Assembly (NCBI GenBank): GCA_947632315.1
Contig: CANROV010000020.1
Span: forward strand, 1-19,348
From: Candidatus Gastranaerophilales bacterium
GTDB lineage: Bacteria > Cyanobacteriota > Vampirovibrionia > Gastranaerophilales > Gastranaerophilaceae
Length of the DNA: 19,348 bases
Reading direction: 5' to 3'
A model generated the notes under the pieces. It ran no database searches, was not told the DNA's origin, and was given only the letters and a program-made list of their open reading frames with translations. Both the position numbers and the translations under genes were made by a program. Below are positions 13,139 to 19,348 of the stretch, piece by piece; within the stretch, counting starts at the first letter, position 1; every line of letters starts with the position of its first letter.

Positions 13139-15655
13139 GTGAAAGATAATAAAAGAGCCTATTTGACTATACATGGACATTTCTATCAACCGCCAAGAGA
13201 AAATCCTTGGCTAGAGTCCATAGAAATGCAGGATAGTGCAAATCCGTTCCACGATTGGAATGAAAGAATTTGTTCCGAATGCTACAATCCTAACTCCGTT
13301 TCAAAAATAGTAACAAATGAAAACAGAATATTAGATATAGTTAATAATTACTCATATATAAGTTTTAACTTTGGGCCTACTCTTTTATCATGGATGGAAC
13401 ACTACAGCCCATACGCTTATGACCGTATTATAAAAGCAGATGTTGAAAGCTCATATAAAAATAACGGCCACGGAAATGCCATGGCACAGGTTTATAACCA
13501 TATTATTATGCCTCTTGCCAATAAACACGATAAATATACACAAATAATATGGGGGATAAAAGATTTTCAATACAGGTTCGGACGAAAACCTGAAGGTATG
13601 TGGCTGGCAGAAACAGCTTGTGATAATGAAACGCTTGAAGCATTAATGGACTGCGGAATTAAATTTACCGTTCTATCTCCATATCAGGCAAAAAGAGTAA
13701 GAAAGTTAAATACTGAAGAATGGTCTGACGTAAGCTGGGGGAATATAGACCCTGCAAGAGCATACAGATATTTCGCAAAATCAGACAAAACTAAGTATAT
13801 TGATTTATTTTTCTATGACGGTGCTATTTCAAAATCTGTAGCTTTTGATGAGCTTTTACGTGACGGCAATAAGTTTATAGCCAGATTAAAAGAGGGAATA
13901 TCTTCTCAAAGAGATTATAATCAAATAGTCAATATAGCTACCGATGGCGAAAGCTACGGCCACCATACAAAATTTGGAGATATGGCGCTTGCTTATATAC
14001 TTAAAATCAAAGCGGAAGATGAAGGATTTGAAATAACAAATTACGCTAACTATCTTGAGCTGGAAGGTGTTCAATATGAGGCTGATATAAAAGATGTTTC
14101 TTCGTGGAGCTGCGCTCATGGGGTCGGCAGATGGTGCGATGACTGCGGTTGTTCTACAGGCGGAGGCTACGGCTGGAATCAAAAATGGAGAAAACCGTTA
14201 AGAGAAGCTCTCGATTTCGTTAGAGATGAACTTATTAAAGTATTTGAAAAACATGCCTCCTTATATTTTAAAGATATTTGGGAAGCAAGAAATGACTATA
14301 TTGACGTTATCCTTGACAGATGTAAAACTAAAATTTCCGCTTTTTTAGAAAAACATCAAAAATACAAGCTTGAAAAAGAAGATATTATAAAAGCTTTAAA
14401 GCTTATGGAAATGCAAAGACAGGCTATGTTAATGTATACCAGCTGCGGTTGGTTCTTCTCCGAAATTTCCGGAATTGAGACAACTCAAATTATGAAATAC
14501 GCTGCAAGAGCCATGCAATTAGCTTCTTCCTTTTCTTCCGTTGATATAGAATCAGATTTCCTTAAAATCTTAGCTAACGCACAAAGCAACATCCCGGGCT
14601 TCGGAAGCGGAAAAGATGTTTATGAAAAATTTGTCAAACCATCAGTTGTATCAATAAAACAAATTGCTGCACTTTGGGCGATTTCGTCTATGTATACAAA
14701 GTTTGATGATTCAACTTCTCTGTATTGCTACAATATAAAACAGCATTTTTATAAATATGTTTCAAAAGGAGCAACTGCTTTTTCTGTAGGTCGTATTGAA
14801 GTTGAATCAAGAATAACGCTTGAAAAATTTGATTTCTTTTTTGCTTCTCTCCAATTTCCGGAAGGAGATTTTCACTGTGCAATTAAAAAATATGATGAGT
14901 CTGAACATAGTATTGATTTAACTAAAAAATTAATTAATATTTATACAACAGAAAGCACAACGGAAATAATTCGTGCGCTTGATAACATTTTTGGTAATGA
15001 ATACTACACGCTTAAAGACATTCTTCTTGAAGAAAGAAGCAAAATTTTATTGACATCTTTAAAAGATAAACTTAATAAATTTTCTAATAATTACAGAGAT
15101 GTTTATAACGAGGGTAAAAGCTTTATTACTCAGCTTATAGGGCTTGGAATTAATGTTCCTGTTGAATATAAACTGGCTGCTCAATATACGTTATCAAATG
15201 ATTTTAACGAACTTTTTGAAGATACAACTAATATTCTTGATGAATCTTTAATCCAAGACGCTATTGAAATAAATAACGAAGCTCTTGCTTTTCAAATTGA
15301 AATTGATAAAACACCGACCGGTAAACTTTTTTCTGACCAAATACAAAAAGCCATTTATAATTTTGTCAAAAAATTTGAAATTCACAGACTGGAAAAAATT
15401 CTCAAAATGTTTGAATGCGTCAATAAATTAGGATTAAAAATAGATATTTCCGAAGCTCAAAACATGTATTTTAATAAAATATATATGAAATTTACAAATT
15501 TATTGGACAGTGTATTAGCTTCCAATGACAATTTGGAAGAAGTTAGAGATTTCTTATTCTCAATTCTTGTCTTAGGTGAGTTTTTAAATATTAATACCGA
15601 TTTTTATAAATCTTCTATTTTAAAACTTACTTCCGAAAGAATAAATATTGTTTAA
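13139..15655 (+). CDS. Glycoside hydrolase family 57 protein with a DUF3536-type C-terminal region
   Basis: This is an 838-residue cytoplasmic enzyme of the GH57 alpha-glucan group (amylase, glucanotransferase or branching enzyme). The GH57 catalytic (beta/alpha)7 barrel covers about 7-290. Motif 1 is HGHFYQPPRE (12-21). The nucleophile motif is GMWLAETA, with Glu158. The acid/base motif is ATDGESYGHH, with Asp269 (and Glu271 near it). A cysteine-rich segment C..HGVGRWC..C.C (Cys325, 333, 336, 338) and then a long helical region to the C-terminus fit the DUF3536 architecture known from cyanobacteria and other phyla. There is no signal peptide. It starts at GTG 13139 with GGAG 6-7 bases upstream (13129-13132). 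A role in internal glycogen-like glucan processing is likely but the exact reaction is unknown. Its stop overlaps that of convergent coaE. Confidence 0.93.
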   Translation: MKDNKRAYLTIHGHFYQPPRENPWLESIEMQDSANPFHDWNERICSECYNPNSVSKIVTNENRILDIVNNYSYISFNFGPTLLSWMEHYSPYAYDRIIKADVESSYKNNGHGNAMAQVYNHIIMPLANKHDKYTQIIWGIKDFQYRFGRKPEGMWLAETACDNETLEALMDCGIKFTVLSPYQAKRVRKLNTEEWSDVSWGNIDPARAYRYFAKSDKTKYIDLFFYDGAISKSVAFDELLRDGNKFIARLKEGISSQRDYNQIVNIATDGESYGHHTKFGDMALAYILKIKAEDEGFEITNYANYLELEGVQYEADIKDVSSWSCAHGVGRWCDDCGCSTGGGYGWNQKWRKPLREALDFVRDELIKVFEKHASLYFKDIWEARNDYIDVILDRCKTKISAFLEKHQKYKLEKEDIIKALKLMEMQRQAMLMYTSCGWFFSEISGIETTQIMKYAARAMQLASSFSSVDIESDFLKILANAQSNIPGFGSGKDVYEKFVKPSVVSIKQIAALWAISSMYTKFDDSTSLYCYNIKQHFYKYVSKGATAFSVGRIEVESRITLEKFDFFFASLQFPEGDFHCAIKKYDESEHSIDLTKKLINIYTTESTTEIIRALDNIFGNEYYTLKDILLEERSKILLTSLKDKLNKFSNNYRDVYNEGKSFITQLIGLGINVPVEYKLAAQYTLSNDFNELFEDTTNILDESLIQDAIEINNEALAFQIEIDKTPTGKLFSDQIQKAIYNFVKKFEIHRLEKILKMFECVNKLGLKIDISEAQNMYFNKIYMKFTNLLDSVLASNDNLEEVRDFLFSILVLGEFLNINTDFYKSSILKLTSERINIV

Positions 15656-16242
15656 ATCTTCAATTGTTCAATAATATTAATAATTTGAGATTGTAAATTC
15701 TTTTTATCAGAATTATTTTCAATAATAAAATCAGCATTATTGATTTTTTCCAATTCGCTCATTTGAGATTCAATACGTTTTTTTGCATACTCAAAAGTAT
15801 AATTATTTCTTTTTATAAGCCGTTGCAGTCTTATATTCTCATTTGCTGATACGAAAATAATCTTATCAAATTTATTTTGTGCTTGTATTTCATACAACAA
15901 AGGAATTGAAACAAATATTAATTTCTCATTTTTGTTTTTTTCATATATTTCATAAAGCTTATCAAATATTTTTTTATGCAGTATGTTTTCAAGCTTTTTT
16001 TTCATATTATAGTCATTAAAAACTATATTTCCAATTTTAGTTCTTGATATATTATTATTTTCATCAAGAATATCAAAGCCATCAAATAAATTAATAAGTT
16101 CATTTTTAGTGTTAATATCGTTTTCTAAAAAATCGTGATTAATTTTATCAGTATCAAAAACTTTAAATCCAAGCGAAGTAATAATTTTTTCCGCTTCTGA
16201 TTTTCCGCTTGCAATATTTCCCGTTATAGCAATCTTTTTCAT
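15652..16242 (-). CDS. coaE: Dephospho-CoA kinase CoaE
   Basis: CoaE phosphorylates the 3'-hydroxyl of dephospho-CoA, the last step of coenzyme A synthesis. The 196-residue length is normal. The P-loop is GNIASGKS (8-15), followed by the substrate-binding FDTDKI (29-34) with Asp30 and Asp32. The LID-like arginines are in IRLQRLIKRN, and the C-terminal NADFIIENNSD matches the family's ADyvi.N.g pattern. The start ATG 16242 has no Shine-Dalgarno sequence, but TTGAAA and a TATAAT/TAATAT box lie directly upstream. The stop codon shares the palindrome TTAA (15652-15655) with the stop of the convergent GH57 gene, leaving no room for a separate terminator. The gene is on the same strand as the thioredoxin, 132 bases downstream of it. 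Confidence 0.96.
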   Translation of the reverse strand: MKKIAITGNIASGKSEAEKIITSLGFKVFDTDKINHDFLENDINTKNELINLFDGFDILDENNNISRTKIGNIVFNDYNMKKKLENILHKKIFDKLYEIYEKNKNEKLIFVSIPLLYEIQAQNKFDKIIFVSANENIRLQRLIKRNNYTFEYAKKRIESQMSELEKINNADFIIENNSDKKNLQSQIINIIEQLKI

Positions 16243-16250
16243 ATTAACTT

Positions 16251-16279
16251 ATATTATAAAATTTTAATTGTATTTTCAA
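16251..16279 (-). promoter_or_regulatory. Promoter of coaE, possibly leaderless
   Basis: On the minus strand TTGAAA (16274-16279) is followed by a perfect TATAAT (16253-16258) after 15 bases, or by the overlapping TAATAT (16251-16256) after the ideal 17. The box ends 8-10 bases before ATG 16242. Transcription would begin within 0-4 bases of the start codon, and no ribosome binding site is present. Confidence 0.5.
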
Positions 16280-16343
16280 TATGTAAATTACTTTTTATCA
16301 TTTTATAAATTTTGCTAATCAATTTAGAAAACAAACAGAAAGG

Positions 16344-16368
16344 ATTACTAAGCGAAAAATTAAGTAAT
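16344..16368 (-). terminator. Weak terminator-like hairpin after the thioredoxin gene
   Basis: ATTACT/AGTAAT (16344-16349 with 16363-16368) forms a 6-bp stem, extendable by two pairs past a bulged A, 6 bases after the thioredoxin stop on the minus strand. The following CCTTTCTGTTTGTTTTC is T-rich but interrupted, so confidence is low. Confidence 0.3.
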
Positions 16369-16374
16369 TAATTA

Positions 16375-16680
16375 TTATTGCAAATAGCTTAATATTGTAT
16401 TTAAAAGCTCATACTTTGTTTTATATCCCATAAATTGAGCAATAACTTTTCCTTCTTTAAAAAGCAAAAAAGAGGGAAAAGCACTTATGTGAAATCTTTC
16501 AACAAGTGAAGGATTTTCATCAGGGTCAACCTCGCCTATCCATATATTTTGGTCTGCAATCTCTTTTAAAATCGGCTTTTGTCTTTGGCAGTATCCGCAC
16601 CAAGAAGCGGTAAAAGCAACAAATTTTATTCCGTCTTTTGTATTCTCATCAAAATTTTTTTCATTCAATTCTTGTAACAT
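16375..16680 (-). CDS. Thioredoxin-family protein with a CGYC active site
   Basis: This is a cytoplasmic thiol-disulfide oxidoreductase of 101 residues, the usual thioredoxin size. The active site is WCGYC (27-31) and the cis-proline is Pro69 in AFPSFLLF. DPDENP (52-57) and the closing helix also fit. Classical thioredoxin has CGPC; Tyr in place of Pro generally makes the disulfide less reducing, so the protein may be specialised. The ATG has a strong AAGGAG binding site (16687-16692) 6 bases upstream, but that site can pair fully with an upstream AACTCCT. It follows the YqeG gene by 71 bases on the same strand. No thioredoxin reductase is in the window. Confidence 0.92.
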   Translation of the reverse strand: MLQELNEKNFDENTKDGIKFVAFTASWCGYCQRQKPILKEIADQNIWIGEVDPDENPSLVERFHISAFPSFLLFKEGKVIAQFMGYKTKYELLNTILSYLQ

Positions 16681-16684
16681 AATT

Positions 16685-16713
16685 AACTCCTTTTTGTCAG
16701 TTTATTAGGAGTT
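16685..16713 (-). promoter_or_regulatory. Hairpin that can hide the thioredoxin ribosome binding site
   Basis: In the minus-strand mRNA, AACTCCT (16707-16713 as the complement) pairs perfectly with AGGAGTT (16685-16691), which includes the whole AGGAG of the thioredoxin gene. The loop is 15 bases. No U-tract follows, so it is not a terminator. Such a stem can lower translation until it melts or is opened. A function is inferred from position only. Confidence 0.4.
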
Positions 16714-16751
16714 TTCGTTAAAAATAAGGCTCTTTTTACTAATCTGAATGT

Positions 16752-17231
16752 CTATTTTCTGATTACAAGGCGTTCTAATTTCCTGACAAATCTTGTCAGG
16801 AGGTTCTCGCTGTCTTTTGTTATAGAATCAACAAGTATGGTTTTTGCGCCTAAAAGTTTACCCGCAAGAATATCCGTTAGCGGTCTGTCGCCTATTACAA
16901 CTGCTTCTTCCGGTTTTATATTTATTGAATTTAAATATTGTTTCATAATTTTTGGACATGGCTTGTTTGCATTTCCTATAACTTTAAAATCTGACATTGC
17001 TTGAACTTTGTCTATATATTCTTTTCTTTTATTATTGCTTATTATGGCAATTACAAAATTATGTTTCAGTTCATTCAATAATTCCATTACTTTTGGAGGA
17101 TATTCGCCTGATTTTGAAGGCATTACTGTTGAATCTAAATCAAATAAAACAGCATTTACTCCTAAAGATTTTATTTCTTTAAAATCAATATCAAAAAGAG
17201 ATTTTACGTTATAATCAGGTTTTAATATCAT
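16752..17231 (-). CDS. yqeG: YqeG-family HAD-IIIA phosphatase
   Basis: This is a 159-residue cytoplasmic HAD-superfamily phosphatase without a cap domain. Motif I is FDLDSTVMPS with nucleophile Asp31 and Asp33, motif II is ISNN with Ser65, motif III is KPCPK with Lys90, and motif IV is IGDRPLTD with Asp115 and Asp120. The arrangement and length match the YqeG family, of which some members are phosphatidylglycerophosphate phosphatases; that activity is possible but not shown by the sequence. The C-terminal 20 residues are basic and hydrophobic (LLTRFVRKLERLVIRK), compatible with membrane contact. Its ATG overlaps the TGA of the U32 gene as ATGA (17228-17231), which indicates translational coupling in one operon. 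Confidence 0.92.
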   Translation of the reverse strand: MILKPDYNVKSLFDIDFKEIKSLGVNAVLFDLDSTVMPSKSGEYPPKVMELLNELKHNFVIAIISNNKRKEYIDKVQAMSDFKVIGNANKPCPKIMKQYLNSINIKPEEAVVIGDRPLTDILAGKLLGAKTILVDSITKDSENLLTRFVRKLERLVIRK

Positions 17232-18478
17232 CTTAAATCTTTAACTCCTATTGTTCTTGCAAGGGCGTATTTATAATCTTTCGGACTTTGTGACAGTTCA
17301 ATTAAAAATTCATCGTTTGTGTTGCATAATGGTTTTTCTTCTTCGGATTTTTCGTCGAAAATCCTTATAACTTTTGTTTTAAAACACTCGGATGGGGTTA
17401 TAATTTCTATTTCATCGTTTAAAAGAAATTTATTCTTCGTAAGAACTTTAAACATATTATCTTTTTTATCGAGGAAAACACATAAGCAGTCAGCACCTGC
17501 CAGCCCTTTTGAAATATCGTAGCTGTAGCCTTCAGAATCGGGCTTATGAAGATAAAACCCTGTAGTATAGCCTCTGTTGCCTATTTTTATAATCTCATTA
17601 TAATTTTCTTCTTTAGTTATTCTGCCTGTTGTAAGATAATCATCTATTGCTTTTCTGTAGGCTTTAGCAACAGCAGAAACGTAGTATAAACTTTTTGTTC
17701 TGCCCTCTATCTTAAATGAATCAATACCTAAATCAATAAGCTCCGGCAGATAATTAATAAGAGCTAAGTCTTTCGGGCTTAAAATATGAGTGCCTTGTCC
17801 GTTTTCTTCAATATCAAAATATTCGCCCTCACGAGTTTCTTCAACAAGTTTATAACTCCATCTGCATGATTGAGAACAGTTTCCGTGATTGGCTTTTCGT
17901 TCTCCTTTTGTCATATAGTCGCTGATTAAACAGCGACCCGAAAATGACACGCACTGAGCTCCGTGTACAAATACTTCATATTCAATATCGGGAACAGTCT
18001 TTTTAATTTCGGCTATTTGCTCAAGTGATAAATCTCTTGATAAAACTACCCTTTGAGCCCCAAGGTCACGCCAGAATTTAACAGCTTCAGAGTTCAATAT
18101 ATTAGTTTGTGTACTAACGTGCAAAGGAATTTTGGGCATATATTTCTTTATTATGTTATACACGCCGAAGTCTGAAAATAATATAGCGTCAGGTTGTGCG
18201 TCATTAATACGTTCAGAGCACTCTATCATACCTTTAATATCGTTATCATAAGCGAAAATATTTAAGGTTAAATAAACTTTTTTGCCGAAAGAATGCGCTA
18301 AATCAATACAATCTTTTAAGTTGTCAATTGTTATTAACTCGCCCTTTCTCATAGCTCTAAGGCTGAAATCTACCATTCCCAAATAAACGGCATCTGCGCC
18401 GTAGTGAATGGCATAATCCAGTTTTTCTCTGCTCCCTGCGGGCAGGAGAAGTTCGGGTCTTTTTAATTTCACTTCCAT
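17228..18478 (-). CDS. U32-family protein, TrhP/YegQ-like tRNA hydroxylation factor
   Basis: The 416-residue protein belongs to peptidase family U32, several members of which are now known as RNA or quinone hydroxylation factors rather than proteases. The N-terminal barrel starts with RPELLLPAGS and GADAVYLG. The family signature VFVHGAQCVSFSGRCLIS (169-186), followed by NHGNCSQSCRWSY (197-209), is intact. Cys176, Cys183, Cys201 and Cys205 are candidates for an iron-sulfur centre as in the related UbiU/UbiV proteins. Length and signature fit the TrhP (YegQ, Bacillus YrrO-type) branch that makes 5-hydroxyuridine at position 34 of tRNA. No Shine-Dalgarno sequence is visible at ATG 18478. The upstream gene ends 12 bases before, so coupled initiation is likely. 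It overlaps yqeG by 4 bases. Confidence 0.9.
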   Translation of the reverse strand: MEVKLKRPELLLPAGSREKLDYAIHYGADAVYLGMVDFSLRAMRKGELITIDNLKDCIDLAHSFGKKVYLTLNIFAYDNDIKGMIECSERINDAQPDAILFSDFGVYNIIKKYMPKIPLHVSTQTNILNSEAVKFWRDLGAQRVVLSRDLSLEQIAEIKKTVPDIEYEVFVHGAQCVSFSGRCLISDYMTKGERKANHGNCSQSCRWSYKLVEETREGEYFDIEENGQGTHILSPKDLALINYLPELIDLGIDSFKIEGRTKSLYYVSAVAKAYRKAIDDYLTTGRITKEENYNEIIKIGNRGYTTGFYLHKPDSEGYSYDISKGLAGADCLCVFLDKKDNMFKVLTKNKFLLNDEIEIITPSECFKTKVIRIFDEKSEEEKPLCNTNDEFLIELSQSPKDYKYALARTIGVKDLR

Positions 18479-18490
18479 ATAACTATTTTA

Positions 18491-19348
18491 CTACAAACTT
18501 TTTTCATCCGCTTTTTTAAGCGAAAACCCTTTTTTGAAAGCGTTTTTAGTGTAATAGTTTTTATCAGAGGAGGGAAGAATATATTTATCCTTCAATTTAT
18601 CCTTCACGGAATATAAAATATACCATTGAGTTCTATAAATGGCTTTATAGTTATCGGGAATATAATCATTTATCACTGCGTCAGAAGGAATTAATATATA
18701 ATCGGGCTTATAAGGTTCAGATAGTATTTCCTCCCGGCCTTCTTGCGCATTATAGAACTTATCAAGAAGCTCTTTTTCTCTGTTAAAATAGACTTCTTCA
18801 TATCGCCCGTCCATATATATTAAGTTATTCGGAAACAATTTATAAGCTATATAGCTTCCTAATTCTAAAGGAGCAAGAACTCTGCCTTTTAAATTATTGA
18901 TTTTTAAGAACTCAACCTCTTTTACCGGCTGTTCATATAAATAATATAAATCAGGTTTACTCATAAAAAATATTTTTAACGAAACAGCAAAAAATAAAGG
19001 CATAAGTATATAAGGAAGAATATTTATTTTCCAAAATTCTGCCTTTTGCTTATCAATAAAATTATTAATCCATTTGCAAATATCTTTATACAAAAACATA
19101 ATTGAAGTTATTATAAAAAACGGAGTGTTTTTTATGTATTTATAAGATAAATAAGCACAAACAAAAAGCAGAATATACTTTGTAAAATCATTTTTATAAT
19201 CTTTAATTTTAAAAAGCAGAACAATAAAAAATATTGAATATAACATTTTAAACCAAATAAATAAATCGCTTTGGCTTAAAAACGGGCTTATCCATTCGGT
19301 TATATTTGGGCGCGGCATAGTTGACGCCATAAAAATAAATTTAACATA
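18491..19348 (-). CDS. Polytopic membrane protein of glycosyltransferase type, C-terminal part (start lies beyond the right edge)
   Basis: The frame is open to the last base of the window (285 residues visible). The first ATG in view (19330) has no ribosome binding site, so the true start is probably outside. NITEWISPFLSQ near the start of the visible part is followed by at least three or four hydrophobic segments (for example LYSIFFIVLLF, YILLFVCAYLSY, FFIITSIMFLY and LPYILMPLFFAVSL). A soluble C-terminal domain contains GRVLAPLELGSYIAYKLFP and NLIYMDGRYEEVYF. This 'EW.SP' and 'G.Y..Y.L.P.....DGR' pattern resembles the C-terminal half of large multi-pass membrane proteins related to PMT/GT39-type glycosyltransferases. 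The exact family is not certain. It precedes the U32 gene by 12 bases on the same strand. Confidence 0.78.
   Translation of the reverse strand, partial: YVKFIFMASTMPRPNITEWISPFLSQSDLFIWFKMLYSIFFIVLLFKIKDYKNDFTKYILLFVCAYLSYKYIKNTPFFIITSIMFLYKDICKWINNFIDKQKAEFWKINILPYILMPLFFAVSLKIFFMSKPDLYYLYEQPVKEVEFLKINNLKGRVLAPLELGSYIAYKLFPNNLIYMDGRYEEVYFNREKELLDKFYNAQEGREEILSEPYKPDYILIPSDAVINDYIPDNYKAIYRTQWYILYSVKDKLKDKYILPSSDKNYYTKNAFKKGFSLKKADEKSL

Noticed and set aside
16337..16350. AGAAAGGATTACTA on the plus strand nearly repeats the ribosome binding region before the gene at 9478 (AGAAAGGGTTACTA), suggesting a decayed gene start.
   Set aside because: The following codons (AAG, then an early stop) encode nothing, and a short AG-rich match is likely by chance in this composition.
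1..19348. Search for defence, toxin-antitoxin, phage or conjugation modules, tRNA genes and insertion sequences.
   Set aside because: Every gene of any length is explained by housekeeping, envelope or unknown small proteins, and the remaining gaps are under 300 bases. No integrase, transposase, reverse transcriptase or nuclease-effector motif was seen.

Overview
The window is 19.3 kb of AT-rich, densely packed bacterial chromosome made almost entirely of housekeeping genes. There are no insertion sequences, phage genes, tRNA or rRNA genes, or CRISPR arrays that I can recognise. The organism is probably a gut-type non-photosynthetic relative of cyanobacteria (Gastranaerophilales / Vampirovibrionia, 'Melainabacteria'). 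This is an inference from several signs together: very low GC, Gram-negative-type envelope genes, a GH57 enzyme of the kind common in cyanobacteria and relatives, a YqeG phosphatase next to a U32 protein, a secreted beta-helix protein with GGA[VI][YF]N / GDFIGN repeats, and a short protein carrying an NPFGVSFKGN motif of the 'SFKG' type that I associate with this lineage. No database search was possible.

Left part (1-8414). The minus strand at the left edge holds the N-terminal 261 residues of a secreted beta-helix surface protein. An alpha/beta hydrolase follows, also on the minus strand. A 51-residue basic small protein runs on the plus strand and converges on a minus-strand cluster. In transcription order that cluster is a secreted GHL10-type glycosidase (6348-4267), diaminopimelate epimerase dapF, an OppD/DppD-type peptide transporter ATPase, and an FtsB/DivIC-like division protein. 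These four share an envelope theme of peptidoglycan precursor, peptide uptake and septum formation. A DnaJ-type co-chaperone with half a zinc finger diverges from the cluster and converges on RNase HIII.

Middle (8415-12600). A glyoxalase-II-like metallo-hydrolase is followed by a previously unlisted 36-residue minus-strand small ORF (9235-9125). Next come a two-gene unit of lineage-type unknown proteins (9478-10324) with a clear terminator, then a GT2 glycosyltransferase directly abutting leuB. The 279-bp gap after leuB contains a three-tier hairpin RNA with its own -10 box and a U-tract, the best non-coding RNA candidate here.

Right part (12600-19348). A small exported protein precedes a large GH57/DUF3536 enzyme. 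The GH57 gene converges on coaE so tightly that the two stop codons share the palindrome TTAA. A minus-strand cluster then runs from the right edge: the C-terminal part of a membrane protein, a U32 (TrhP-like) tRNA-modification protein, a YqeG HAD phosphatase overlapping it by ATGA, and a thioredoxin. The thioredoxin ribosome binding site can pair completely with an upstream segment.

I see no obvious new multi-gene defence or metabolic system. The most interesting signals are small: the structured RNA after leuB, two short proteins, the hidden thioredoxin ribosome binding site, and a set of genes that lack a Shine-Dalgarno sequence but have a promoter-like -10 box 6-8 bases before the start codon, which suggests leaderless mRNAs.
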